This document shows positions 54,090 to 63,674 of a stretch of 64,000 nucleotides of DNA, one piece after another (positions within the stretch are counted from its first letter, which is position 1; every line of letters starts with the position of its first letter). Made by a program: the position numbers and the translations under genes. Source of the DNA: Terriglobia bacterium (lineage in GTDB: Bacteria; Acidobacteriota; Terriglobia; Terriglobales; Acidobacteriaceae); the NCBI GenBank assembly GCA_020073165.1, contig JAIQFP010000016.1:1-64000 (forward strand), written 5' to 3'. The notes beneath the pieces were generated by a model that was given only the letters and a program-made list of their open reading frames with translations, was not told where the DNA came from and did no database searches.

Positions 54090-54653
54090 ATGCCCGTTCA
54101 GATAGGCGCCAGCGTACGAGATTTCTCTGATCCTACCGGCCTGATGACCGATTGCCACCGCCGGGTTGAAATGTTCCTCGGGGCCCTTTCCAAAATTGGT
54201 GGGCTGGACGACCGCCCGCTCACACCAAGTGAGCATACCGACCTGGACAAAGCGCTGCGATACTTCCGCGAAGCTGCACCCAAGCACACGGCTGACGAAG
54301 AGGAGTCTCTGTTTCCCCGGCTGCGGCGTATTCCGGATACTGAGGTAAAGTCCGCCCTCGACGCCCTCGCTCGCCTGGAAGAAGACCACCGCTGGGCAGC
54401 CCCCTTGCATGCCCAAGTCGAGCAGATCGGGCAGCAATGGCTCGCTGGTGGGCGGTTAAGTGCCGAACAGAAAGACACGTTCCGCTCGGCAGTCGCTAAG
54501 CTCACCAGCATGTACCGCGCTCACATCGAAGTTGAGGAACGACTCGTGTTTCCCCTGGCCGCCCGTATTCTCTCCAAGAAGGAGAAGTCTGCGATGGCGA
54601 GAGAAATGACCGACCGCCGCTCTTTGGCTCCTCCCATTCCTGTGGTCCGATAG
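54090..54653 (+). CDS. Hemerythrin-like HHE domain protein
   Basis: A 187-residue helical protein. DCHRRVEMFLGALS, KHTADEEESLFPRL, EEDHRWAAPLHAQ and RAHIEVEERLVFPLA carry the His and Glu residues of a hemerythrin di-iron site in the right order. It could bind O2, NO or iron, or act as a sensor. I start at ATG 54090; the longer frame to 54033 lies in rtcB-proximal spacer. No transmembrane or signalling domain is attached. Confidence 0.75.
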   Translation: MPVQIGASVRDFSDPTGLMTDCHRRVEMFLGALSKIGGLDDRPLTPSEHTDLDKALRYFREAAPKHTADEEESLFPRLRRIPDTEVKSALDALARLEEDHRWAAPLHAQVEQIGQQWLAGGRLSAEQKDTFRSAVAKLTSMYRAHIEVEERLVFPLAARILSKKEKSAMAREMTDRRSLAPPIPVVR

Positions 54654-54830
54654 GCTGCTACTGCCCGATGTGACCTGCGTACTTGCTTCTCCTCGGTGTG
54701 CAGTGATGAACTCCGAAATGTCCGCACCGAGCCGGACAAACCCCGGAGATTCAGTGTAGATTACAGCGAGCGAAGAAACACGACGGGGAATTGCTGACCT
54801 GGCTTCTGGCTGCAGGAGGAACATCTGCCG

Positions 54831-56828
54831 ATGACCGAAGTCGAAACCAAGTCCCTTCCGGAAAACGCCTACCAGCCGCTCAAACCGAACGAGTCTTACC
54901 CGCCACTCGTTCCTCCCGAAGCACATTTGCCAGAGCTCACGTCACGCTCGATTGGCTGGGGCATTCTGCTTTGCGTGATTTTCACTATCGCCTCGGCGTA
55001 CTCGGGACTGAAAGTCGGGCAGGTGATGGAATCGGCCATCCCCATCTCAATCCTGGCCATCGGCCTGGCCCGCCTTTACCGCCGCCGGTCGAGCCTGCTG
55101 GAGAACGTAATCATCACCGGTATCGGCGGCGTTGCCGGCTCGGTGGTGGCGGGCGCCGTCTTCACCGTGCCCGCGCTCTACATCCTCAAACTCGATCCAC
55201 ACCCGGTGCAAACCATCTTCATCTGCGTGGCCGGTGGATGCCTTGGGGTTCTTTTCCTGATTCCTTTGCGCCGCTACTTCGTGCGCGAGATGCACGGCCT
55301 GCTTCCGTATCCGGAGGCGACTGCAATCACCGAGGTGTTGGTGACTGGGGAAAAAGGGGGATCGCAAGCCAAGCTGCTGCTGCAGGCAACGGCCATCGCC
55401 GGCGTGTACGACCTGTTCGTGACCACCTTTCAGGTGTGGAAGGAGTTTGTTGATTTTCAGTTCGTCCCCTTGATGCGCACTCTGTCCGATCGCGCCCGGA
55501 TGGTGTTCAGCTTCGATGCCATCGGTTTTATCCTGGGCCTCGGCTACGTGATGGGCCTGCGCAGTTCCATGATTCTGTGTGCCGGCGGCGTGCTTTCCAA
55601 TTTCGTGCTGGTGCCGCTGATCTGGTTCATCGGCAGTCACCTTGATAGCGCGGTCTACCCGGCAGCCATTCCGATTTCTAAGATGGCCGCGGTCCAGATC
55701 TACCGGAACTATGTGCGGTTCATTGGAGTAGGCGCCATAGCGACTGCGGGCATCTTCGGCATCATCAAATCGTTGAAGATTGTCGCCGGATCGTTCGGCA
55801 TCGCACTGCGCGTATTCCGCAAGGGGGAGGCTGCGAGTCCGGAGCGGACCGACCGTGATATCCCGATGATTGCGATCTTTCTCGGAGTAGTGATCGGGGC
55901 GATTGGAGTGGCAGCGCTCCTCGGGCATCTGCCGGCTTCCTGGACGGTCGTTGCGGTCGGCCTGGTATTGACTCTGCTGTTCTCATTTTTCTTTACCTCA
56001 GTGGCGGCGAACGCCATTGCCACCACCGCCCGCAACCCGGTTTCCGGCATGACCATGCTCACCATCATCATTTCTTCCGTGGTCTTGCTGCGCTTCGGAG
56101 TGTCAGGCACGACCGGCATGTTCTTCGTCATGGCGATTGCAGGAATGGTCTGCACGGCGCTTTCGGTGTCAGGACAAGCGATCACCGACCTCAAGACCGG
56201 ATATTGGCTGGGCTCCACACCGTCCGCACAAGAGAAAGTGAAATTCCTGGGAGTGATTGCTGCGGCCATCGCCGCGGGGCTCACCGTGGTCATGCTGGCG
56301 CGCACGTTCCAGTTTGGGGAGGCGCTACCCGGAGACTTGCGGCCGGTGCTGGCGTCACCGCAGGCTTCCATCATGAAGGCGCTGGTAGAAGGCTTCATGA
56401 GCCATCAGCCGGTTGCGTATCTGCTGTTCGGGGCCGGGGCGATGGTTGCCCTCATCATGGAGATGCTGGGGCAGCCTTCGCTGATTTTCGCGCTGGGAAT
56501 GTACCTGCCGCTCGAACTTAACACTCCGGCACTGGTCGGAGGCTTCCTGTCGCACTTCCTGAACAAACGTGCCGAACACACCGGCGGAGAGCACGGGCGT
56601 ACCATTCGGGAACGCGGCGTGATCATCGCCTCCGGCCTCATGGCAGGCGGCGCCCTCGGCGGCGTACTTGGTGCTGCCATGCGGCTGATCCCTGGCTATC
56701 GGGAAGACCTGATCAAGACGCCTTTCTACTCGTATGATCCCGTTTCCCAGACGGTTTCCGCGCTGCTGTTTGTCGGTCTCTGCCTGTACGTGTGGTACGG
56801 ATCACTGAAGAAAGGAAGGGAACTCTGA
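54831..56828 (+). CDS. OPT-family oligopeptide transporter
   Basis: A 665-residue membrane protein with about 14-16 hydrophobic helices. The N-terminal part (SIGWGILLCVIFTIASAYSG, LKVGQVMESAIPISILAIGL) and YPEATAITEVLVTGE are typical of the OPT family, which imports peptides or metal-chelates with protons. The start at ATG 54831 has AGGAGG about ten bases before. Its stop overlaps the ATG of a DUF885-like peptidase, suggesting that imported peptides are cut by the neighbour. Confidence 0.85.
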   Translation: MTEVETKSLPENAYQPLKPNESYPPLVPPEAHLPELTSRSIGWGILLCVIFTIASAYSGLKVGQVMESAIPISILAIGLARLYRRRSSLLENVIITGIGGVAGSVVAGAVFTVPALYILKLDPHPVQTIFICVAGGCLGVLFLIPLRRYFVREMHGLLPYPEATAITEVLVTGEKGGSQAKLLLQATAIAGVYDLFVTTFQVWKEFVDFQFVPLMRTLSDRARMVFSFDAIGFILGLGYVMGLRSSMILCAGGVLSNFVLVPLIWFIGSHLDSAVYPAAIPISKMAAVQIYRNYVRFIGVGAIATAGIFGIIKSLKIVAGSFGIALRVFRKGEAASPERTDRDIPMIAIFLGVVIGAIGVAALLGHLPASWTVVAVGLVLTLLFSFFFTSVAANAIATTARNPVSGMTMLTIIISSVVLLRFGVSGTTGMFFVMAIAGMVCTALSVSGQAITDLKTGYWLGSTPSAQEKVKFLGVIAAAIAAGLTVVMLARTFQFGEALPGDLRPVLASPQASIMKALVEGFMSHQPVAYLLFGAGAMVALIMEMLGQPSLIFALGMYLPLELNTPALVGGFLSHFLNKRAEHTGGEHGRTIRERGVIIASGLMAGGALGGVLGAAMRLIPGYREDLIKTPFYSYDPVSQTVSALLFVGLCLYVWYGSLKKGREL

Positions 56829-58168
56829 TGGACCAGATGGGAAAGTTTGTAGCAGACGCTGTTCTCGGCATCGACACGCTCTGGGGCGGAGATGTCATGT
56901 GTCCCTCGGGCACCGGACGCTTCATTGCCGACTCCTGGTTCTCGGATGAGCCTCTTCCCGCTGCTTACACCACTGCCGCGGCAGCCAAGGTGCGCGCAGG
57001 CGGCGGCGTTTCCGGCAAGAGCATGGATCGCGAGGCGGTGATGGAGTATCTGAGCCAGGTAAACCTGCCGGCTGCCATCGCCGGAATTCGCGCGGAGGCA
57101 GGCAAGTTGGAACGATTGCGCAGTCAATATCTGCTTGGCTTGGCAGATTGTCTGGCGACGATGTGGGACCTCGCGATGGAGATACTGGGCAAGGGTGATC
57201 CTGTCCCCTACGTTCGCTGTGTCGAGTCCGTAACAAACCGGCCGCCGGAGCCGTCCCAGCCACAAGCCAGGCGGGAGCGGGTGGCAGAACTGCTTGGCCG
57301 TGCCGGTTATTCATCGTCAGGTGCCGACGGAGTCCTGGGTGCGGTGGATGCATGGCGCCGCGATCGAGTGGTCCCGATGGCGTCGGTGCGAGCGTTCGGC
57401 GCGGCTGTAATCGCCCAGCTTGATCACCTGAGTGCGGTGAACCTGTTGCCCTACCTTCCCAAGGAACTCTCAGCCGTTCCTCGCGCGAACATAGAGTTCC
57501 TTCCCATTAAGGACGCCTGGTTCTCGGGTTCGATGAATTACATCGGGCGGGCCCGCAAGGCAGACGGCAGCCCGAAATACGAAGCGACCTACGAGATTAA
57601 CGCGTCGCTGCAGATTTCCTTTCCGGAGTTTCAGCACCTCGTCAGCCACGAAGTAGTGCCGGGACACGTTACAACCTTTGCCTATTTGCAGGACCTGTAT
57701 TTCCGCGGGCGAGCGGGCTTCGAGGCGACGGTATTGACCATGAACACGCGCGCCGCAACCCTGTTTGAGGGGATTGCCAACAACGCGGTCCTCATGGCCC
57801 ATGGAGTCACCGAAGTCGAACAGTTGCCGGACGAGGACTTGCAGATCGGTGTCTTGCTGGCCCTGCTGCAGGATGACGCCAAGAACCAGTCGTCCTATCT
57901 GACTTGGGGCGAGGAACGCAAGCGCGACGAAGTGGCGGCCATCCTGCGGCGCGACTTCCTGGTCACGGAAGAGCGCGCAGACAAACTGTCCGGCGCCTGG
58001 GGGCGGCATCCCCTGCTAGGTCGCATGTACCTCCCGGCCTACCGCTCGGGCACGGAAAGGGTCGCCGAACTGCGCCGGTTGCATCCCGCAGAGCGCATTC
58101 TGCCCGCGATTTACGGGTGCTCCGGATTGGTTGACATCCGCACTGTCGATAATGTGCTTAAGGGGTGA
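56828..58168 (+). CDS. DUF885-like zinc peptidase
   Basis: A 446-residue protein without a clear signal peptide. HLVSHEVVPGHVTTFAYLQ carries the HExxPGH motif used by DUF885 metallopeptidases, followed by LFEGIANNAVLMAHGV with a possible third ligand region (Glu). It is shorter than usual (about 550) but keeps the C-terminal helical part. ATG 56828 overlaps the transporter stop by one base. The coupling to the OPT transporter suggests cytoplasmic cleavage of imported peptides. Confidence 0.7.
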   Translation: MDQMGKFVADAVLGIDTLWGGDVMCPSGTGRFIADSWFSDEPLPAAYTTAAAAKVRAGGGVSGKSMDREAVMEYLSQVNLPAAIAGIRAEAGKLERLRSQYLLGLADCLATMWDLAMEILGKGDPVPYVRCVESVTNRPPEPSQPQARRERVAELLGRAGYSSSGADGVLGAVDAWRRDRVVPMASVRAFGAAVIAQLDHLSAVNLLPYLPKELSAVPRANIEFLPIKDAWFSGSMNYIGRARKADGSPKYEATYEINASLQISFPEFQHLVSHEVVPGHVTTFAYLQDLYFRGRAGFEATVLTMNTRAATLFEGIANNAVLMAHGVTEVEQLPDEDLQIGVLLALLQDDAKNQSSYLTWGEERKRDEVAAILRRDFLVTEERADKLSGAWGRHPLLGRMYLPAYRSGTERVAELRRLHPAERILPAIYGCSGLVDIRTVDNVLKG

Positions 58169-58216
58169 GGGAACAAGCGAGCCTGAGTGGTGATCGGGGC
58201 GAGCAGCCCGTGAAAT

Positions 58217-58786
58217 CTATGGATCGTAGACTGCGCTGCCGAACCCGGCTTTGCGGGCGGCTTCCTGCATGTCCTCGAGCTTCTTCTTCTGCTCGTCCAG
58301 TTGTTTCTGCATCTGTTGTGCTTGCTTCTGCTTTTCCAACTGGTACTGGTTGTACTGGACGCCGTTGGTGTAGCGATTGGCTTCCACAAAATGGACCGAG
58401 GCGTTGAGTTTGTCGACCTGGCTCTGCATGGCCGCGATCGCATCCTTCTGGGCTTGGATCGCCGCTTTCCACTGTTCGCCTGATCTGGTCACTGCACCAG
58501 AGGAGGACTGGTCGGCAGCCTCAGCGGGTTGGTCGCCGTTTTCGCCAACGTCGCTGTCGTCGAGCGCATCGTCGTGCTCGGGCATGTCTTCGTTGGTGAT
58601 GACCTTGTGCGCGGCAGCAGCGTCCTGCTTGTCTTGGTCCTTATCTTTGTCTTTTTGTTTGTCCTTTGCCTGCTGCTTCTGACGATTCTCCCGCGCCACA
58701 TCGCCCAACGATTGGGCGTAGCCAGCCGTCACCAGCAGGAAGGCCAGACCGATGAGAAGTACGCCGAATTTCCACGTTTGCCGCAT
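58217..58786 (-). CDS. Exported coiled-coil protein
   Basis: A 189-residue protein with a signal peptide (FGVLLIGLAFLLVTAGYAQS), then a very charged low-complexity part (Lys/Asp/Gln runs) and a C-terminal coiled coil with many Gln and Lys. It resembles periplasmic proteins common in Acidobacteriota without a known role. It starts at ATG 58786. It stands alone between the peptidase and radical SAM genes. Confidence 0.65.
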   Translation of the reverse strand: MRQTWKFGVLLIGLAFLLVTAGYAQSLGDVARENRQKQQAKDKQKDKDKDQDKQDAAAAHKVITNEDMPEHDDALDDSDVGENGDQPAEAADQSSSGAVTRSGEQWKAAIQAQKDAIAAMQSQVDKLNASVHFVEANRYTNGVQYNQYQLEKQKQAQQMQKQLDEQKKKLEDMQEAARKAGFGSAVYDP

Positions 58787-58956
58787 GGGAAAACTCTTTC
58801 GTTCCAGGCTCTGGAGTGCCCGGCCTAGTCTGAAATGCTATGCCCAAAAGCACCGGGGAACCACGTTACGGTGGTGCAGAGACCGAGGATGGAGAAATGG
58901 AAGTGTGACTTTGTTGTTCGTTCGTAAAGCCATGTGGGACAATCGGTTGATCATAG

Positions 58957-60603
58957 CTAAGCGGAGACCCAGTTGCGCCGTTCCATGATAGTCGGGGGCT
59001 CATAGGTCTGCCCCGCAGCGAGGCGGCGTTCTTCGCGTCGGGTGGTCCACAGCAGCACAGGCCCCATCAAGTTTGCTGCCACGCGCGCGACGACGCCGAA
59101 CTCCTTCTCCACATCCCGGCGCAGCCGGTGGATCTGTTCACTCACTGATCGGTTAATCTTTCTGAATTCGTGCTCCATCACCCACAGCGCCGCGTTGTAG
59201 CCGCTGCGCAGCTTCGGCATCTCCCGGGCAAACCGCTCCCGCACCCGCGGATCAGGATAGTTCTTGTACCGTTTCCAACCCTGCAGCATGGTCTGGCAGA
59301 TGCGATACACGCTGGGCCCATTGCGCTCGAAATCGCGCCAGAACGCCCAGTCCAGGAAGCGTTTGGAGTCGTCACGCGAAATAGCGGCGTGGCGGAAGTT
59401 GAACTTGAACTGGCCATGGACATCAGCCAGGTCAATTCCCTCCAGCATGCGCCCCTGTTCCGACATTTCCTGGTAGAGCGGTGTCCCCGGCACCGGCGTG
59501 TACAGCATGAACTGATGGAAGTCGGTGCCATGGCCGACGGCGTACTCGATCTCTTGGGCAAGATTGTCAGGGGTATGGTGCTCCAGGCCAACGATGGTTG
59601 AGCCCAGCACCCGGATTCCGTGCTCGCGCAACTCCCGGGTCAGGGACAATGTGTCTGCCCCTTGCAGCTTGGCATAGCTGGAGCGGGGGGATTCCAGCCC
59701 CATCCATACCCAGGAAATCCCCAGTTCCACCAGTTCCTCCATGGTGTACTTACGGATCGCGTTGGCCGAGGAGAACACCGAAAGCGCCCAGCTCTTGCCC
59801 GCCTCTTTCATGCGGTCCAGCAAGCGCATGGCGCGCGCACGGTGCAGCAGGAAATTCTCGTCCATCATGAAAAAGGTGTGCGCTCCAATCTCCCTCTCCA
59901 CCTGGCTCATCACCTCGAACAGTTCGTCCCCGGTTTCGTAGAAATTGACAAACTTTCCCTTGCCCCCGAAAAACGCAGATGTCGTGCAGAAGTTGCACCC
60001 CATGGGACAGCCCACGGAAGGAATGATCGTAGCTGCGGTCGCCTTCGGCCCGTCCGGCAAACGTACTCCCATCATCCGCGAGTTCAAGGCCGAGACGATG
60101 GCAGGATGGCGAATGGGAGCGTGTTCGTCTTCTCCCAGGTACTGCCGCATCCAGGAGATGCCTTCGCCGCGCACAATGTGGTCGGCGTCAATCATGGTTT
60201 CCAGGCCGGGGAGGGCCGCGACGTGCCCGCCGACAACGATGACCGAGCGCGGCGAAAGCTGCCGCACCATGCGGCACATCTCCCGCACCTTGCCCACGTT
60301 CACAATGATGGAAGAAATGCCAACCACGTCGTACTGCTGCGTGGCCAGTTCGCGCTCCAAGTGCTCACGCGTGGGGAAATCGAGCACCGTGCAGGGCGCG
60401 GAAATGTTCGCCTGAATCAGCATGATGCCCCAGGAGCGGTGAAACATGCGCAGCGAGAAGCCTCCCTGGGCCCGCGTCACCTGGTTGTGATAGAGCTCCA
60501 TGGGATTGATGGCGCGGCTTCCGAATTCATCATCTTGCGCGTAGGGTCCGAAAACCGAAGTCAAAAGCACGCGGGCGCGGTTGCCCTTGGGATGGATCTC
60601 CAT
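58957..60603 (-). CDS. Cobalamin-type radical SAM protein
   Basis: A 548-residue protein. The N-terminal part (about 80-190) looks like a B12-binding domain (YDVVGISSIIVNVGKVREMC, VIVVGGHVAALPGLETMIDA). The radical SAM motif PSVGCPMGCNFCTTSAF follows at about 200, and the barrel holds FMMDENFLLHRARAMRLLDR. A long C-terminal region is rich in Arg and aromatic residues. The closest known groups include B12-dependent methylases and the radical SAM enzymes linked to membrane-spanning lipid coupling (Tes/Mss type), but I cannot choose between them. Acidobacteria make iso-diabolic-type lipids, so the second is worth testing. Confidence 0.75.
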   Translation of the reverse strand: MEIHPKGNRARVLLTSVFGPYAQDDEFGSRAINPMELYHNQVTRAQGGFSLRMFHRSWGIMLIQANISAPCTVLDFPTREHLERELATQQYDVVGISSIIVNVGKVREMCRMVRQLSPRSVIVVGGHVAALPGLETMIDADHIVRGEGISWMRQYLGEDEHAPIRHPAIVSALNSRMMGVRLPDGPKATAATIIPSVGCPMGCNFCTTSAFFGGKGKFVNFYETGDELFEVMSQVEREIGAHTFFMMDENFLLHRARAMRLLDRMKEAGKSWALSVFSSANAIRKYTMEELVELGISWVWMGLESPRSSYAKLQGADTLSLTRELREHGIRVLGSTIVGLEHHTPDNLAQEIEYAVGHGTDFHQFMLYTPVPGTPLYQEMSEQGRMLEGIDLADVHGQFKFNFRHAAISRDDSKRFLDWAFWRDFERNGPSVYRICQTMLQGWKRYKNYPDPRVRERFAREMPKLRSGYNAALWVMEHEFRKINRSVSEQIHRLRRDVEKEFGVVARVAANLMGPVLLWTTRREERRLAAGQTYEPPTIMERRNWVSA

Positions 60604-60803
60604 GAGTCAGGGTCCTCCAGCTCAAACCTAGAGACCGGGGCAACGTTTTGGATGTGACAGGCAAACAACATTACAAAAGAATTACAAAGGCGGCGTTACT
60701 AAAGGTGCAGCACACCGGGCCAGAATGGCGGAAAAGTGTGTGCAGAGCGCCACCCCCGTGTTAGTATTCCGCGCTCAAGCGAGCTTTCCTGAAGGTTGCT
60801 CCC

Positions 60804-61502
60804 ATGGCCAAAGACATTGTCGTCTTGTTTGATGTGGACAATACGCTGCTGGACAACGATCACGTCTCCGCCGACCTCAAGAACTACCTCACGCGCGAGG
60901 TTGGGCCGGAGCGGCAGCAGCGCTACTGGGCTATCTTTGAAGAGCTCCGCTCCGAGTTGGGCTATGCGGATTATCTTGGCGCTTTGCAGCGCTATCGCAA
61001 GGAGTATCCCCGTGATCCCCACCTGCTCTCGCTATCCCAGTTTCTGGTGGATTACCCCTTCGCCAACCGCCTCTTCCCCAACTCTCTGGACGCCATCGAG
61101 CACGTCCGCAAATGGGGGAAGCCGGTGATCCTCTCCGATGGCGACGTGGTATTTCAGCCGCGCAAGATCAGGAGGTCGGGTCTGTTCGAGGCCGTGGCAG
61201 GACAGGTGTTGATCTACGTTCACAAAGAGCACGAACTGGACGACGTCGAGCAGCGCTACCCCGCGGACCACTACTTCATGGTGGACGACAAGGTGCGCAT
61301 TCTCACCGCCATCAAGAAATCCTGGGGCAGCCGCGTGACCACGGTCTTTCCGCGGCAGGGACACTACGCGATGGACAAAGCCACGGTAGCCAGCTATCCA
61401 CCGCCGGATTTGACCATTGAACGCATTGGAGACCTGGTGAACTACGACCTGGGGGCGCTGGCTGGCCAGTCGGGTGAGATGAAGAGAAGTGGGACCGCGT
61501 GA
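60804..61502 (+). CDS. HAD-superfamily hydrolase
   Basis: A 232-residue protein. LFDVDNTLLDNDH holds the nucleophile Asp, KPVILSDGDVVFQ the second motif, and HYFMVDDKVRILTAIK the C-terminal acidic motif with a preceding Lys-containing segment. The phosphoryl-acceptor residues are complete, so it is a phosphatase or related enzyme. Substrate unknown. It is preceded by a short gap to the convergently placed radical SAM gene. Confidence 0.8.
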   Translation: MAKDIVVLFDVDNTLLDNDHVSADLKNYLTREVGPERQQRYWAIFEELRSELGYADYLGALQRYRKEYPRDPHLLSLSQFLVDYPFANRLFPNSLDAIEHVRKWGKPVILSDGDVVFQPRKIRRSGLFEAVAGQVLIYVHKEHELDDVEQRYPADHYFMVDDKVRILTAIKKSWGSRVTTVFPRQGHYAMDKATVASYPPPDLTIERIGDLVNYDLGALAGQSGEMKRSGTA

Positions 61503-61547
61503 GGATCAAGGCCCAGATCCAATCGCAGGGCTTAGCCCCGCTAGCAG

Positions 61548-61964
61548 ATGACAATGACCTTTGACGTGCGCAATCTCGCGGAGCGCTATACCGCAGCGTG
61601 GAACAGCAAAGACGCCACCAGTGTGGCTGCGTTCTACTCACCGAAGGGATCGCTCACCGTCAACGATGGTCCTCCGGCCGTTGGTCGTAGTGCCATCGCC
61701 GGAGTGGCCCAGGGATTCATGACGGACTTCCCCGACATGAAGCTATTCATGGATGGCCTGTCCGTACAGGGGGACCAGGCTGTTTACCGTTGGACGCTCG
61801 AAGGCACCAACACAGGGCCAGGCGGGACGGGGAAACGGGTTCGTATCAGCGGCTTCGAGGAGTGGCGGATCGGTGCGGACGGGTTCATCGCCGAGTCGCA
61901 GGGGCACTTCGACAGCGCAGATTTCCAACGTCAGCTCGGGCGAGGCGTCGACGAACCCGCGTAG
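61548..61964 (+). CDS. SnoaL/NTF2-like protein
   Basis: A 138-residue protein with the cone-shaped NTF2 pattern: AERYTAAWNSKDATSVAAFY, then SLTVNDGPPAVGRSAIAG and VRISGFEEWRIGADGFIAES. Such proteins bind small hydrophobic molecules or catalyse simple isomerisations or hydrolyses. It follows the HAD gene by 45 bases in the same direction. Function cannot be given. Confidence 0.75.
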   Translation: MTMTFDVRNLAERYTAAWNSKDATSVAAFYSPKGSLTVNDGPPAVGRSAIAGVAQGFMTDFPDMKLFMDGLSVQGDQAVYRWTLEGTNTGPGGTGKRVRISGFEEWRIGADGFIAESQGHFDSADFQRQLGRGVDEPA

Positions 61965-61992
61965 TCCAGGCGACTACCCCCAAGGGCCTTCG

Positions 61993-62715
61993 TCATTTCC
62001 TGCCGAAAACTTCTTTCAGTAACGCTGTGGTCTGGGCGGCGGGGTTCTTGCGGATCTGTTTCTCTTGTTCTCCGAGCATGTAAAAGAGGCCGTCCAGCGT
62101 CTTGCCGACTATGTATTTGTCGAGGTCGAACTGACCGGCGAGAACGCTGCCGCCGGGGGCGCTGTTGAGTACCTGGTTGTACTGCTGGACCACGCCGACG
62201 TGTTCCATGGAGCGATGGACGATCGGCGAGAAGGCGGTGGTGAGATCGGCAGAAGCGGTTCGCTTGAAATATTCGGTGGCGGCGGTGTCGCTGCCGGTAA
62301 GGATGTGGCGGGCGTCGTCGAAGGTCATCTTCTTCAGGGCCGCGAGAAAGATTTCCTTAGCCTTAGGAGTAGCCTGCTCCGCGGCGCGGTTCATGCCGAC
62401 TTCGAGTTCGTCCACTTTCGCCCCCATGCCCAGCATGCGCAGACCCTGGCCGACCGTCTTGAGCTTCGGTGGCAGCAGGATCTTGATGGCTTCGTTCTTC
62501 AGGAAGCCGTCAGGCTTACCGGTGAGAGCCACAGCCTTGCCGGTGCTGACCTGAAGCGCTTGCTTCAGCCCGGCGATGATCTTGTCGTCGCTCAGGCCGG
62601 AGATATCGCGCTGCCCAAGAGTCTCGCCAGCTTTCTTAAGAACCTCGTCAAGCTGGGCTACAGTGTAGGTAGAGCAGCAGAGCGCAAGGGCGATGCTGAG
62701 TAGGAAAACGCGCAT
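61993..62715 (-). CDS. DUF4197 exported protein
   Basis: A 240-residue protein with a signal peptide (FLLSIALALCCSTYTVAQ), then the DUF4197 pattern: LKQALQVSTGKAVALTGKPD, NEAIKILLPPKLK, LGMGAKVDELEVGMNRAAEQ. The family is found in the periplasm or outer membrane space of many bacteria without known role. It starts at ATG 62715 and stands alone. Confidence 0.8.
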   Translation of the reverse strand: MRVFLLSIALALCCSTYTVAQLDEVLKKAGETLGQRDISGLSDDKIIAGLKQALQVSTGKAVALTGKPDGFLKNEAIKILLPPKLKTVGQGLRMLGMGAKVDELEVGMNRAAEQATPKAKEIFLAALKKMTFDDARHILTGSDTAATEYFKRTASADLTTAFSPIVHRSMEHVGVVQQYNQVLNSAPGGSVLAGQFDLDKYIVGKTLDGLFYMLGEQEKQIRKNPAAQTTALLKEVFGRK

Positions 62716-62929
62716 AAAGATTCCTCACAGGGAAGAAGTCCAGGGTGATTCTATCGCAATGGGGAGGCAGGGAATGTTCAAATGGGTGAGGGGTGTGGGT
62801 GAAAACGCCTGGTTGCAACAACTATTGCGACTTCCGACCTGGCGCACGGTCGGCACGTTTCAGCTTGTACATCAGCACCGAGTGGAGCGTCAGGAATCTT
62901 CCTGAAAGAAAACCGCGCAAGACCCGAGT

Positions 62930-63520
62930 TTAGTGGGGTTGTTTTGACCTCTTGGCTCTTGCCAACTCAAACTTCTCTGCAAGAGCAGCTTCCCCGAGAG
63001 CCTTCGAGTGGTCGATGATGAGCTGATAATCCGGGTAATTCTGATGGTTTTCGACGTCAGCCAAGAACGTGATGAGATTGGCTTGCCTGTGAGCTGGGAG
63101 TCCCTTTAAGAGCGCCAGAAATGTCTTCGTGTGTTTACTTCCATACGCGGATGTGGCGTGCTGCAGGTAGCTAGGCGCGTCCGCGCTGTAATGAGCATCT
63201 TTGCTAAGGGCTATGAGTAGCTTTCCGACTTCGTGCTCGTGGTCCTCAGCCAACGAGGAAAAAACCTCTACGTAGTCATGGCCGTCGTAAAGCGGTTGCC
63301 CGAGGTCAAACAACTGGAGAAATTGCTTGTACGTTTGAGGGAACGCTTCGAGATAACGAGCTTGAGCTCTGGGGTCGTCTGGAGTGTCCCGAAGCTGAGT
63401 TAGCGCGCGACTCAAGTTCGTCGCCGGTGCGGATGGGGTTTTCTGATTTCCGGCAACGTGCGCTGGCCAAAACACCGCGAAGACACACACACATGCCGTC
63501 AACTGGATTCTTTTCACCAC
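62930..63520 (-). CDS. Exported hypothetical protein
   Basis: A 196-residue protein with a signal peptide (IQLTACVCVFAVFWPAHVAG) and an otherwise helical soluble domain (RALTQLRDTPDDPRAQARYL, EDHEHEVGKLLIALSKDAHY). I recognise no family. It is divergent from the glycosyltransferase gene across about 150 bases. The GTG at 63520 is the first possible start. Confidence 0.6.
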   Translation of the reverse strand: MVKRIQLTACVCVFAVFWPAHVAGNQKTPSAPATNLSRALTQLRDTPDDPRAQARYLEAFPQTYKQFLQLFDLGQPLYDGHDYVEVFSSLAEDHEHEVGKLLIALSKDAHYSADAPSYLQHATSAYGSKHTKTFLALLKGLPAHRQANLITFLADVENHQNYPDYQLIIDHSKALGEAALAEKFELARAKRSKQPH

Positions 63521-63674
63521 GACTCCCCGATACCTTATTCTACTCAGGCTTCGTCAACTGTTGAAAAATCGCCATTTCACCAGTAAGCCCATCGCCCCAC
63601 CCTGCGTGGCCGCTCTCGTGGATAAACGTGCCCGAATTCGTTATTCTTAGGCTATCTTGCGCGGATAGCTGATT

